A DNA stretch of 64,000 nucleotides from Chlorops oryzae. Lineage: Eukaryota > Arthropoda > Insecta > Diptera > Chloropidae. A program made the translations under genes and the position numbers. Positions within the stretch are counted from its first letter, which is position 1. Each line of letters opens with the position of its first letter. The stretch spans positions 78,888,428 to 78,952,427 of the forward strand of contig CM035807.1 in the NCBI GenBank assembly GCA_020466095.1, given 5' to 3'. Below are positions 13,601 to 25,600 of the stretch, piece by piece. The notes beneath the pieces were generated by a model that saw only the letters and a program-made list of their open reading frames with translations, searched no databases and had not been told where the DNA came from.

Positions 13601-16600
13601 CCAGGATAACCGAAGGACATTCGAAATTTTTGAGTATGTAGAACATGTTTTTTTTTTGGATCCTTTATCCATTTCTGCAATCAGTTTTTCAAAAAAATGT
13701 CTGTTCTTCGTAAAAAAACTCCGGCGCGAAAGGGTTAAAGTGCATTTTTGAATGCATTTTTCAATATTCTCCAACATACTTATAGATTTTCAAATTAAGT
13801 ACATATGTACATACATATATCTTTGATTTTCTTTGAAAAATCTTACAAAAAAATTCTTTTTTGTTCTGTAAATCTTTTTTGATGAATGAAAAGCTCACAT
13901 TGTGATCCTTGTTTCCCAAAATATTTTAAATATCGCTGCCTCATTGTGTTGGTGGTTATTTCCATGCTTAACCCTTCACCGATTCGTGCTTCAAAAACAG
14001 TATCACAAGATACTGGGGTTCCACTGCGCTCCACTACACAGTGTACGGATTTTGCCTCATCAGTGGGCATGGACCGAATCGGCGAACCTGGGTCGTGTTC
14101 CGGTGCTGCCCTCACCGCATACATAGATACCACAGCCCCCACGATACTTCTCGAAGGGGCATACCCAAAAGGCCAGCCAGAATACTTCAACGTATTCTGG
14201 GGCCTCCCGGTCCACGTGGTACCAATTTTGCGTCATAGATAATGGTGTGGATACAACTATAATAATGTACGTTCAACCCTGCGTACATTCTCCAAAAGGC
14301 TCCGAGGCACTTCCAATTTGACCCCATACCCGAATAATGTATTGGTGGACATTTGGCTGGGGACCGCGGGATCGCCAAGCCCGTAAATCATAAATGATTT
14401 CCCCTGCGGGAGATTATTATATTGAAATTATCTTTCTCAATGGCGCCGACACAGGTTAACATGTCTCTTGGCGACAAAGAGTGTGGCCGGTACAGGAAAA
14501 AAACCCTCTCCCTTCGCCGTAGGTCTCTCACCATGAAACTACGTGGTGTCGCCACTACAAAAGCCTCCTAATCTAATCAGGGACGCTGTCAGAAAATCAG
14601 TGGTTAATTTTTGATAAAGGCTTTCAATTTCCCCACTGTAGACCAGGTCTTAAGCTCGTCCCGAAACGTTGAAGTAGCACGAAATTTTCATCATTGCACC
14701 GGCTTTAATGTCCTTATGAACTTTAATGAGCAATATGAGAGCGTTGCTATGTTTCGACAAAGCCGATTGATGCAGATAGAGAATCAAATGTCACTTCATT
14801 CCACACACTCAACCATATTGAATTTTCTCCAATTAAGGAATCATCTCAATTATCTCAATTATCTATATAAATATGTATAAGTTTTCGTTTCACTTACTTT
14901 CAACGGTAAACTGCACGGCTACTATCGGCGGAATATAGCCTTCGATATTTTTGAATGGGAAATAATATTGCGGGAAACCCATGCGTGGATAGTAATCGCG
15001 TGCTTTGATATTTTCCACATCAGCGGGATTTTCACCCTCGCAAGAGACCCAAACGACATTAGTCTAGAAGGAAAGAAACAAAAAAAGAATTAGTGCGTAA
15101 AAAAAATATGTGCCCATTCCCTTTGAAAATTCCTTACCTCATTTGGTCGCAATGTTTGCTTTTGCTTTATGTGCTGCTTCAGCTCGATTGGCATTTCGTC
15201 AGGCAATGCATTCGAATCGTTGTAAATTTGTGGTACCCAATTATAGATCTAAATAAAGCGAACTCATTTTTGAATTACTCCTGTTCTGATATACCTAAGA
15301 TTTCCCATTTACCTTATTCAATTTGAGAAATATGCACGGCCTGCTATTTTTAAAACCGAAATGATTTTCCGCAATGCAAGGTGCAAAGGATTGTGGTTCA
15401 ACGCCGCACACTTTGCCCTCGGGAGGATATTTTTCGAAGGAGCACGATACTTGATTCTTTTTGGGCAGTTTATCGTAGGCTATTCGTAGGAATAATTAAT
15501 TATTTGTTCATAGATTTCAGTTTCAATTAAACATAATTCAGTTTGCATTATCGAAATGGCATTTTGGTTGTAGGCATAGTTGCTAGAGCTAGCAATTAAG
15601 GCATTTTAATCAAAAGGTTATTCATATTACTTATGATTAGCATAAAAGGGGGGCGGCCTTACATTCTATGCACTCATTTTCTTGAAATATTTAGCAGTAG
15701 TATTACTTTATTTATTTAAAATCTTTTGGCTATATTCTTCAGAAAGACTCAAAAATTCACTTACTATCAGCCAGCGCTTTGGAACGTCGCGATATCGTTT
15801 CAATGAAATTAATAAACCATTAAAAATATTTATTTTCCAAAATAAAATAATAAAAAAAAAACAAGGAAATAATTAATTTGGAAATTCACAAAGTCTTCTC
15901 AAATCTCTTTGAAATTAAATGGGATTTTAGAAGACTTTGTGAAATATAAAAATAAAAATTGAATAATGCTACAAGTTAATTCAACAAAGTCGGGACGGTC
16001 GATTTCCCTCTCGATATGCCTGAAATCACACGAGGGCTGTTTGAAAATAAAAATCGACATACTTACATTGCAGAAATTGTGTGGTTTCTTCCACCCAATA
16101 TTTAATATTATCGGGCTTCGATGCTTCATACCAAATTAAAGTACTCTCTACATTTGCTTCTGGGGGCATTGGTCGAAAGCCGAGACCTGAAAAATTAAAT
16201 GAAATACTTTAAAAATTAAAAAAAATATCCCAATTAATGGCAGTACAGTCTTCCCCGGATATGCGCACTGCGTCAGTTGCATCGAATCGAAATCATTTCG
16301 ATGGAAGTGGCCGTCACTTATGAGCGGTGGTACTCGTATATTGGGGAATATTGTACTTACAAATAATTAAAAATAATAAAAGCAATGCAAATTAACCGGA
16401 CAAACATTTTAATTTCGGCAATTAGATGCAATTAGCAAATTAAAAATCGTTTTTATTGCGGCTCGATTGTATTGAAAAGAAAATGAATGACGTGAAAATT
16501 GAAATGAAATTGCTGTTAAACCTTCATGTCCTTGATTGATTTGGAGAGCAATTAAAGGAAAATAAAAAAAAGCATATCAGAAAATGTCATTTTAAATGTT

Positions 16601-19600
16601 TTTCATTTTCCTTTCGAACATTGGAGATTGCGTGTTTCGAGACGTTACATTGTCATTAACGTTTTAATTAGATTTACTCCACGAAAATCAATAGTCGTTA
16701 AGGAGAAAGTGAAATTAAGATTTTTTGGGTTGGTTAAAAAAACCAACCGAGTTAATTAAGATTTTCGCTTTCGCTTTGCCACGTGGACTACGGACATTAA
16801 CTAATCGGTCCTTGCGGCTAAGGCTAATTCGATCCGGCGATCTTTTATTTGCTTTTCGGAAAATGTCACGCAAGTTTTGATGAAAGAATCACAAACAATA
16901 GCGCAGATTGTTGCCACGAAATGGAAATTTCTTTTTTATGTATAATGGACATGTAAACTGTGACTAGCGTTAACTAAAGGCATTGAAATATTTTCCATAG
17001 GGCTAAAAAAATGTATTTAAATAAAACAAGATAAGCAGGGCTCGGATTTTGTTGGATTTTATAAATTTAAAGCATACTTTATGGGGCAAAATTTTTTCGT
17101 ACCAACATTTAGCGAATAATTTTAGCAAAGTTGAACTTCAAATCGCTTTTCTAACTTCAAAAAAATGCATATTGAGGTAAAAAATCAATTTGAATCTTAA
17201 CTTTTTGAGAGTTGAAAAATATTTGTACTCCATGAGGTATGCTTTAAATTTATAAAATTCAACCGCTCTATTCTAACATAAAGCGGTTTGAAGTTCAACT
17301 TCGCTAAAATTATTCGCAAAATGGTACGAAATTTTTTTCTGCTCCATAAAGTATGCTTTATATTTATAAAAGTCAACAAAACGCCAGCCTTGCACTTAAA
17401 TAAAGAATTTCGAAAGAATAATTTGCTTTTGGAAATCGGAAATACCGGGCTGTTATGGAAACTGACACAGAATTGAATCAGAATCAGAATTGAAATCAAT
17501 ATCTGTTTCAAATGGTGTTATGAAATAGACACAGTTTTGCTTTTTTCGAAGATAGCAAAATCGATTTTCGAAGACAGGGAAACCTGACACTTGAAAATGC
17601 TATAAAGAAAAAAAAAAAAAAAAAAAACTACAATATGTGTTAAAAACTAGGTCAATCTTGGCGGCACCCGTGGCTTAGTTTGCTGAGATGTCAAATTTCA
17701 ATGCGAGAAGCGCTGGGTTCAAATCCCAATTGTTTTTTTTTTTTTTTTTGATTTTTGATTTCCCATTTCCGTGGTATCACAACGAACCGATATGCGTCCT
17801 AAGTGCGTCACCTTTATTGGTGGCAGCCAAACTGTTGCGAAGCATGCAAAAAGAAATGAGCTAGAGAATCGGGTGGATGATTACGTCTTTTGTGGGTGGG
17901 TCTGCAGAATTTAACGACACCACGAGTTGCTGCCATAACAAGTCCACAAGCGGTTTGTCCCGCTAAGTAAGCCCCTTGGCCATGCCCCGGTGGTTTTCCA
18001 TAACCTCAACTGGTATAGAAGCCTGAGTCGCATTTTTATGCGTTCCCTTTAGTCAAAAACATTCAATACCCAAACAATTCAGAAAATATATTCAAATAAA
18101 GTATTTACTTTTATTTCTACTAAAAAAACCAGTAGGGAAAAAGTCCTCACACAATCTGCTGACCAATTCTGTCAACTAAAAGCTGCTCGGTTTAAATCAG
18201 ACAATAAAATCAATAAATCTGTTTCTGTAACACCTAAAAACAATGAAAACCTGATTTCGAAAATGAAAACAGTTTCAAAACTGAAAGTCTGATTCTATAA
18301 CCCCAAAACGAAAAATTTGTTGATTTCAAATCTAATTCAGACAGTTGTCGGTTTCCATAACAGCCCCGATTATTTCAAAATAACGCAAAAAAGCATGCTT
18401 AAAAATGTTCATACATAATTCTATTCAGATAAACATAAAACCAAACAGATAATAATAATCCATTCGTAATTTTTTAGTAATTAATGAAATAAAATAGTCG
18501 CCTTCAATAATATTCATTAAAAATTTTTTAAATTATATTTAATAAATAAGGCTTTAAAAAGGAGCTTTAAAATCGCTGTAAATCAAATATGTAGAGAGTA
18601 GAATTAATTGGATTTTTGCCCCCACCTGGATTTGTACCGATCATTCCATTTTCCAGTGTCCATTTTGGCTTATCAACTCGCAGTGTTTGATAGAATACAG
18701 CTAACATGGCAGCAAAGAATCCAGTTAACGCCGCGTAGAATATAATATAGAATAAGAGAATTTTTGCTGCAAACAAGAAAAAGAGAAAATTGAATTTGAA
18801 TTATTTTCAGGTGCCATTGTAAGGATGAAGTTTTATTTGGTCAACGAATGTCTATTTTTCATTGCCATTTTAATAATATATAAGTACATAAATCTAATCA
18901 AACAAAGTTTTATTACATTAAAAATGTTGTATGGTTTCAAGCATTTAACTTGATTTAAATTTAATGACCAACAGAAAATTCCGGTTTACTCAACAAGGAA
19001 TTCGTGTTAGTTGCACAGAAACAGCATACGGACATGTTGACAATGCAGCAACGGCGACGTTAATATTCAAATAGGGAGAGTCCTTCGTTCACTCGGAGGG
19101 CGACTGATCAAAATGTTGGCTATGGCATTCATGTTATTTGACTAGGCTCTTAAGAATAACGAACGGTCTAGTCAAAGTGTGTGCAAAAGGAGATGCTCTA
19201 TTTATTTCACAATTCCCTAACTGGGACAATTGTAACAATTGAACTCTAACTTGAGACACATCAAATGTAGCGTAAGTTTCAACACTGAGTAAAAAAAAAA
19301 CTGAATTTCAATACAATAACTGACAACCTATGTTAAGACCGATCGGTAGCGGTATAAATGTAACCACTTGGAGACTAGCTGGATTCACAGCAAGGGATAT
19401 AGATTTTTTCATCATACTTTTACACGGTAAAATGAATGCTTTCCCATATGAGCCATGCATGTTTGCTCGCCTTTTCTTGCTTTTGCGGTATCTGAACTGA
19501 CAGCAGAAAATGTTCTTCCTTTTCCTCTTTGTGACCTCGCACGCCCCATCACCGCCTGCTGGCTCCAAGCTGGCAACCAGAGAAACCAGCAGCAACATAC

Positions 19601-22600
19601 GGCATCGTTGCGGTTGCATTCTATTTAATTAGAAATGCTCGAATGGCATATTCTGATTTGAATTCTTCGTCGAGATTTTTCCTTTTCCTCTTTCGACTTG
19701 CTTCTTCTGAGCAGAGATGAAGAAGATTAAAGTTCAAATCAAATAAAAATAAAAAACTTTTTCAACTTCCTGTTCGCAATTTCGAAAGTTTGTAGTGTTC
19801 TTGTTGGGTTCGCGTCCGCGCTCTAAATATAGCGAGCGAAATTTTTGTTTAATTTTTATTTTTCTTTTCCTCAATTTTTTGATCATTTCGTTTACACAAA
19901 AGAGGGTCATTTGAATTTCCGTTTAAATAACTTGCTTATTGAAAAGTTAATAAAAGAAAATTGAAATTTTGAAGCGCTATCGGAGCGCCATAACACAATT
20001 AAAAGGACGAAGCAAAGAAATGAAAAATGGCTTCTTTTATCTGCCTTCGTTGGGATCGTTTTTCATGCTCTTAAATGACGTTCATTCGTTGCCAATCGAT
20101 TGAAGTTGACATCGTCGAAATGGCATCCAGACAAATGAATCAGTGTCAGCAAGATAAGAGCTCATGTATCTGCAAGTTCGTTCATAAGTAGTAGTCACTT
20201 TCCTTCATAATTACAGTATGAAAAAAAAAAAAAATAAAAATGGCGAATATCGTGTGCAGTGTATGGCCATGTGTGTGCACTATGCCGTTGGTGTTGGTTG
20301 TGTTGTCGTTTCGACTCAATCAAGCATGACATTTCATGCCATCATGCACTGACGATGACGTGATAATGATGATGGCGCTCGGTTTTCATGTTGAGCGTAC
20401 GGTAATGCCCGAATAGCGAGAGCTACGACCTTTAAAACTTTAAGTGTACCATAATTTATTTCTTATTTTAAGGATATTCTGACATTTTGTTTTTTGAACA
20501 AACGGAAACAGAGCGCGCGCAACGAGGTGTGGGTTGGGGTGGTTCGAAAGTTCACTCTTTTCTTAGTTCACATGCAATTGAACTTCTCCGAAAAGCGTTA
20601 AGTTCTCGTCAAAAGTTGTTTATCCCCTTTCTAATTGGATGAAGTTTTCTTAAGGTTTCTTTTTTTTTTTTTTTTCTTGTGCTGTCCCTTCAACTTGGGG
20701 TCAAGGGCTTCAAAACTTTAACGATGAACGTTCTTTCCTGTCAAAGTTTTTTGTGCAATTCTATTTTGCGGAAGCTTTTGTGCGAAAATAATTTTTCAAT
20801 TTACTGCAGGAGAATTTTATAAACTTTTGCAATTATTCTATCTCATGTTGCCAGAGATAAAAGTTTTTTTATATATATTTGCGTATAAAAAAAATCTCTA
20901 AGGACAGTTTGACGTTTAATTGACAGAAATGCACTAACGTTGATTAAGACTAGAGGCAGTTAATTGAGATAAAAATTGAATCAAAACTCTAACGAACGCA
21001 GTCGAATAATCTTCTTCACTTCCGACGGCAGATGCTCTTCTAAGAATTTCTTCAAATCATTGGAAGTTACCTTGGGGAAGGAAGAGTTCTCTTCATAAGA
21101 AAATCATCTAATGGGAATGCTTCGTGTCTATCAAAGGTTTCTAGTCAAAACGTCTCATTTGCTTAAACATTTTGTTAAGCAACCTTCCACGAAATGAGGG
21201 AGAATGTATAAAAATGAAATTCAAAAAGAAAACTATGGTGTAAAATTGAAATTAAATGAATTCCTTTTCAATTTTCATTTCTAGGGCTAGGATTTTGTTG
21301 ATAATTTCTAGGGTAAAAATTTTTCTTACCAACATTTTGCGTATAAGCTTAGCGAAGTTGAACTTCAAACCGCTTTTCTAACTTCAAAAAAATGCATATT
21401 GAAGTAAATAAATCGATTTGAATCTTAACTTGACGCGAGTTGAACAAAATTTGTACCCCATAAAGTGTGCTTTAAATTTATAAAAGTCAACATTATCCAA
21501 GCCATGTTCATTTCATATATATAATGATGACTAACTACCATGAAATTGTACCATAAATCTTTAATTATAAGTCAAATAAAATTTTTTCAATATAAGAAGT
21601 AAAGAATTTCATATATTCATTTAATAATATGAAACTATATACTTATTCATTTCGAAAATGATTTGAAAAGTTATTGTACCCATACATATACATATACATA
21701 TGGGCATTTCCAAACGGACGCGACACTTAAATGAGCAATTTGAGCCCCGAATTCAAGTACGAGGCAAATAGTACTTTTGCTTCTCAATACTTTCGAGCAG
21801 CTTATGCGGAATTTTATATATATCAAAGTTTCTATGCAGTCCCGAATGTTAATATGCTATATACGGACGCGACAAAAAGATTACTTTTTCTGGAAATGCC
21901 CATATAAGAGTTCTAAACCTTGAGCTTCTGATAATATAAAACACGTAGAAATTCTCAGTGAAGCATTTGATGAACGAACATTCTACAGCTTATAAGCTCA
22001 TGAAAAAGAAAACTGAAATAAAATAAATAATGCCAACTTTAGCTGAAGAAATAGCAAATTGTATTTTTCTGCAGCATACTTTTGTGCGTTTGAGATGTTT
22101 CAACGATTTATGGATTTCAAATTCTTTTCATCTTTAAATAATTTCTTTGTTTGTGCGAAAGAAAGACTGAAACTACAACCTGCCCAAGCTGAAATCGAAT
22201 CCACACACGACCGTGTCGATGGCCAACACACAATTTCAGCGTCTTTCTTGTTTCAGTGTCTGCTGCTTGTGTATGTGACGAACATTTTTTTTCTTGAAGT
22301 GCTCGAGACATTCCATTTGGATTGAGTTAAGACTACAATAACATGCCAGAAGCCATGCACATTCTGCATCAGCGCCTCTTCCCACACTGGCCATTCTTCG
22401 ATGCACAATGGCAATAATTTCCTGCTGCTGTTGCGTTCTATTTCTTTCTTTGCTCTTTATTCTTCTTAATATTGTTGTTTTGTTTGCCTGTTTTTTTTTG
22501 TGCTTTTGTCTTTTCTTGTTTTGTTGCCATGTCATCCGAACCCATAAATAACATTTGCGCCACTCGTAAATTACATAAACCGAGTGTGATTTTTCTCTTG

Positions 22601-25600
22601 ACTGCTTCATGCAATAAGAATTTTGCACACACAGAGCCAGAGACACACGTGATCACTTGCATTGGACATAAAAGTTGATGGAGTCACTTGTGATCTCGTA
22701 CACCGCATTCGCTTCGCTCCTTTTGCGAGCAAGGACCCATGAAACCTCAAGTAATTGCAAATATATTGCTCGTCGTAATTTTTATTTACAGCTCAAACGA
22801 ACAACTTTTTCTTGGCTCTAAATAAATGGCTGGGAAAAATCCTATCAAGTACAGATTCTATCAGTTCACAACGCCGGAAAATATGCTTGATTTTGCATTG
22901 GAGAAGTATTCTTTGCAGAGCTTCTAATGGCATGCATACCGATTGCATTTTTTCTTTTCTATTTCAGAATTTAAAGCTTCCAATTATCGCATGGGAGTGT
23001 CTGATGTGTATGCAGAAATTAAAATTGTCCTTAATACTTAGCATACTTCGTTTCCTTTACAGAACCCTCCTCTAAGGTATGAAGAGGATTAAATTAAGTA
23101 AACATGATATCTACTTGGGCCGCATTTTACCATTAATTTCTTTTAATTGGCCAAATCTCATCAAAAATCCAAGTCCTTTTCCTTTAGTTAGATCCTGTGA
23201 CAGAAATCCATAAATTTCCTTCTCGAATATCATTGCGTTTGCCCCCAATTCGTATTAGGATCTATTTTAAGCTTCTGTTTGGGATTGTCCTCAAATGCTT
23301 GCTCAGTTCTCGCAAGCTTTCGCATGAATTCCCTTTGAGAGTAATAAATTTAACGGCATTATGTTCACTTATTTCCTCTAATTATCATTAAGGGTACATA
23401 AAATCGTATACAGGCAGAAGTAGGTCCTTATGAAAATGGAAATTTTCGTTGCTTCCTTTTTTTTAAATCTTTTAATACGATTACGGGGAAAAGTTCCTTC
23501 AAGACAGTAGCGAAACGAAATATCAAAGCTTATTTCTTGGGCTTCCTCATTCATACATATTTACGTCAATGTCGTGAAAAAGCTTCGCAGGGAAACTCGA
23601 AATTGCATAACAACTGATTCGAATTTAATTTGACAAGCATTTCTTTTAAAATTTCATGCCCACTGCTGCCAGGAATGAGACCAATAAATGGATTTCTCTA
23701 TTAAGAAAAAATTTTTTCATTGCGTCATGACCAGTTTTGTTAGGATTTTCACTCCACAAAACTAAACAAAAAAAAAAAGCAAAAATCTAAATACTTAGAT
23801 TATCCTCTCAAGAGAACCGAATAAATTCGAAATGCTGCATAATTTTGGAGCTGCGGTCTTTTCTGCGGTAGCTTCCGTTTGCCGCAAAAGCCATGCTTGC
23901 TCACAAAACACACCCTCTACCGAATACCTACTGACAGAGTCACGGTTTATGGTATTCGTTCGAAATTAAAGTGTCACGCCAAAAATAGAAGAAACGGCGG
24001 CCACAAAAAGCCAAATAAATGCACGAATTCGCACACGCACACACACAAGAAAACAAGACCACACACAGAACACATACACTCGACCGTAAATGGAAAGGAC
24101 ATGACTTTAATATTATGCGGGTATGTTCAGCCCGCTGTCAAATTCTGCCATATGACGTAATGTTGAGGAGAGGAAGATGTTGAAATTAAATCAAAAATTC
24201 AATCAATTCAGCTGAGAAACACCAAAGGAAAAAAGAAAGAGATGTGATAGAAATGTTAAATTTGCAAATAGGAAAAAGAGAGGACGGGAAATTGAAAAGA
24301 AAGAGTAAAAAGAAAACAAAATTCGATTATTGAAAATAAAAGAGAAGAGAGAAAAGACGTTCCAGCTGACATTTAAGACTGTAATTTTTATAGCAATGAG
24401 AAAAGAAAGTGAGTGCGCACGCTTAGGACCTTATGCTGTTCAAACGTTCGAACGTTTGAAAATTAGAATAATTCAGTAAAAGAAAAAAAAAATAAAATAA
24501 AATAAAATAAAATCGAAGCAGTCAGCTCTGAAGTGCTTCAATAAGTTCATAGATCGATTTTTTGATTCATCTTTGACTGCGACTGTTGAATTTTCATAAG
24601 CATAAGTTTAAGCAGCAGAAAAGGGAGTGACAAATTTTTTAAAGTTTTTAATCACTGAAAGAATTTGCACCTATCGAATTAATAAAACATTTTCGTAATC
24701 TTCGAAATGGCTCAATGAAAAATAAGTAAGATAATTTAACTGATCTACCTACGCCCATGGTCTAAGTCAATTTCCGTGAGTCTTTTCGGGTCTCTTATAG
24801 CCCAAGCGAAAGACTTTTCTTTGCAATTACAGGACTTGAACAGTTCAGGCAGTGTTTTAGGGCAACTTGTAGGAGGAGGAGACTTCAAAAAAGTCTCTTT
24901 TAGCACGGAAAACGTCTGGGAGAATTCCCTTCTAAAGAAATGAAGTTGATATATTGTAAAGAAGCTTTAAAAGAGCCCTTCGAAATGAAAAGATTTTCCC
25001 TTAAACTAACGGTAATTTAGCTCGAATTCAGTTCAACATATAGGTACAATGTTGGAAGACACTCCATAGAATCCGTATACATAGAGCAAATATTCCGAAT
25101 AGACACTGAAAAGAAGACAGCAAATATTGGAGCTTCCCGAAATTTCATTTTCATGAGCTAATAAAATTTTTAATATAAGTATTTCTGTTTGCTAAATCTA
25201 GCTTCAACTCCGAGTAACTGCTTTTGAGCTCCAGTGAACCACACACACACACACACACACGCATAACGGTGAAATGAGTTCTCATCAAACCGCGGTCCCT
25301 TTTCCCCCTGAACCCATGCCAAACCCACTGTTATTTTCATTTCAGTTGCTTCTTTGATTTCATAAATTTCCGGAAGCGAAAATGTAGCCATTTTGTTTAC
25401 AGCTTTCATGTCATATCTTGTTCGTTGCTCCGCTGCTTTTCAGCGACAGAAAAAGAAATAATTCATAAAACGTAGCATACATTTAAGCGAATAATTCAAC
25501 GTATGCTACTGCTTGAATAATAGCAGCGTTCAAAAAATTGAAAAATGAAAAACGGAACGGAAAAGAATATTACAAAAAAAAAAAACAACAAAAAAGGGAG

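Larger units (their letters stand above)
7602..14897 (-). other. nrv3 intron 6 (7.3 kb)
   Basis: GT at 14897-14896 and AG at 7603-7602. It contains a SINE (8236-8439), a mini-me-like repeat (about 8719-9040), a TTAA-flanked MITE (13544-13734) and a GC-richer block (about 13970-14560). Between them (9041-13535) I see only A+T-rich DNA with poly-T runs, including 10411-10433. Confidence 0.85.
16187..18625 (-). other. nrv3 intron 2 (2.4 kb)
   Basis: Contains two TIR elements (17038-17392 and 17447-18367), the second holding a tRNA-derived SINE. The exon 2 donor at its start is gtggggg. Confidence 0.85.

Noticed and set aside
13886..14378. Overlapping frames in the GC-richer block
   Set aside because: No domain recognisable and frames on both strands; reported only as a possible repeat remnant.
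19308..19619. Minus-strand frame with a signal-peptide-like start (MLLLVSLVASLEPAGG)
   Set aside because: No recognisable mature protein, no supporting splice sites, and it lies inside intron 1; a chance frame is more likely.
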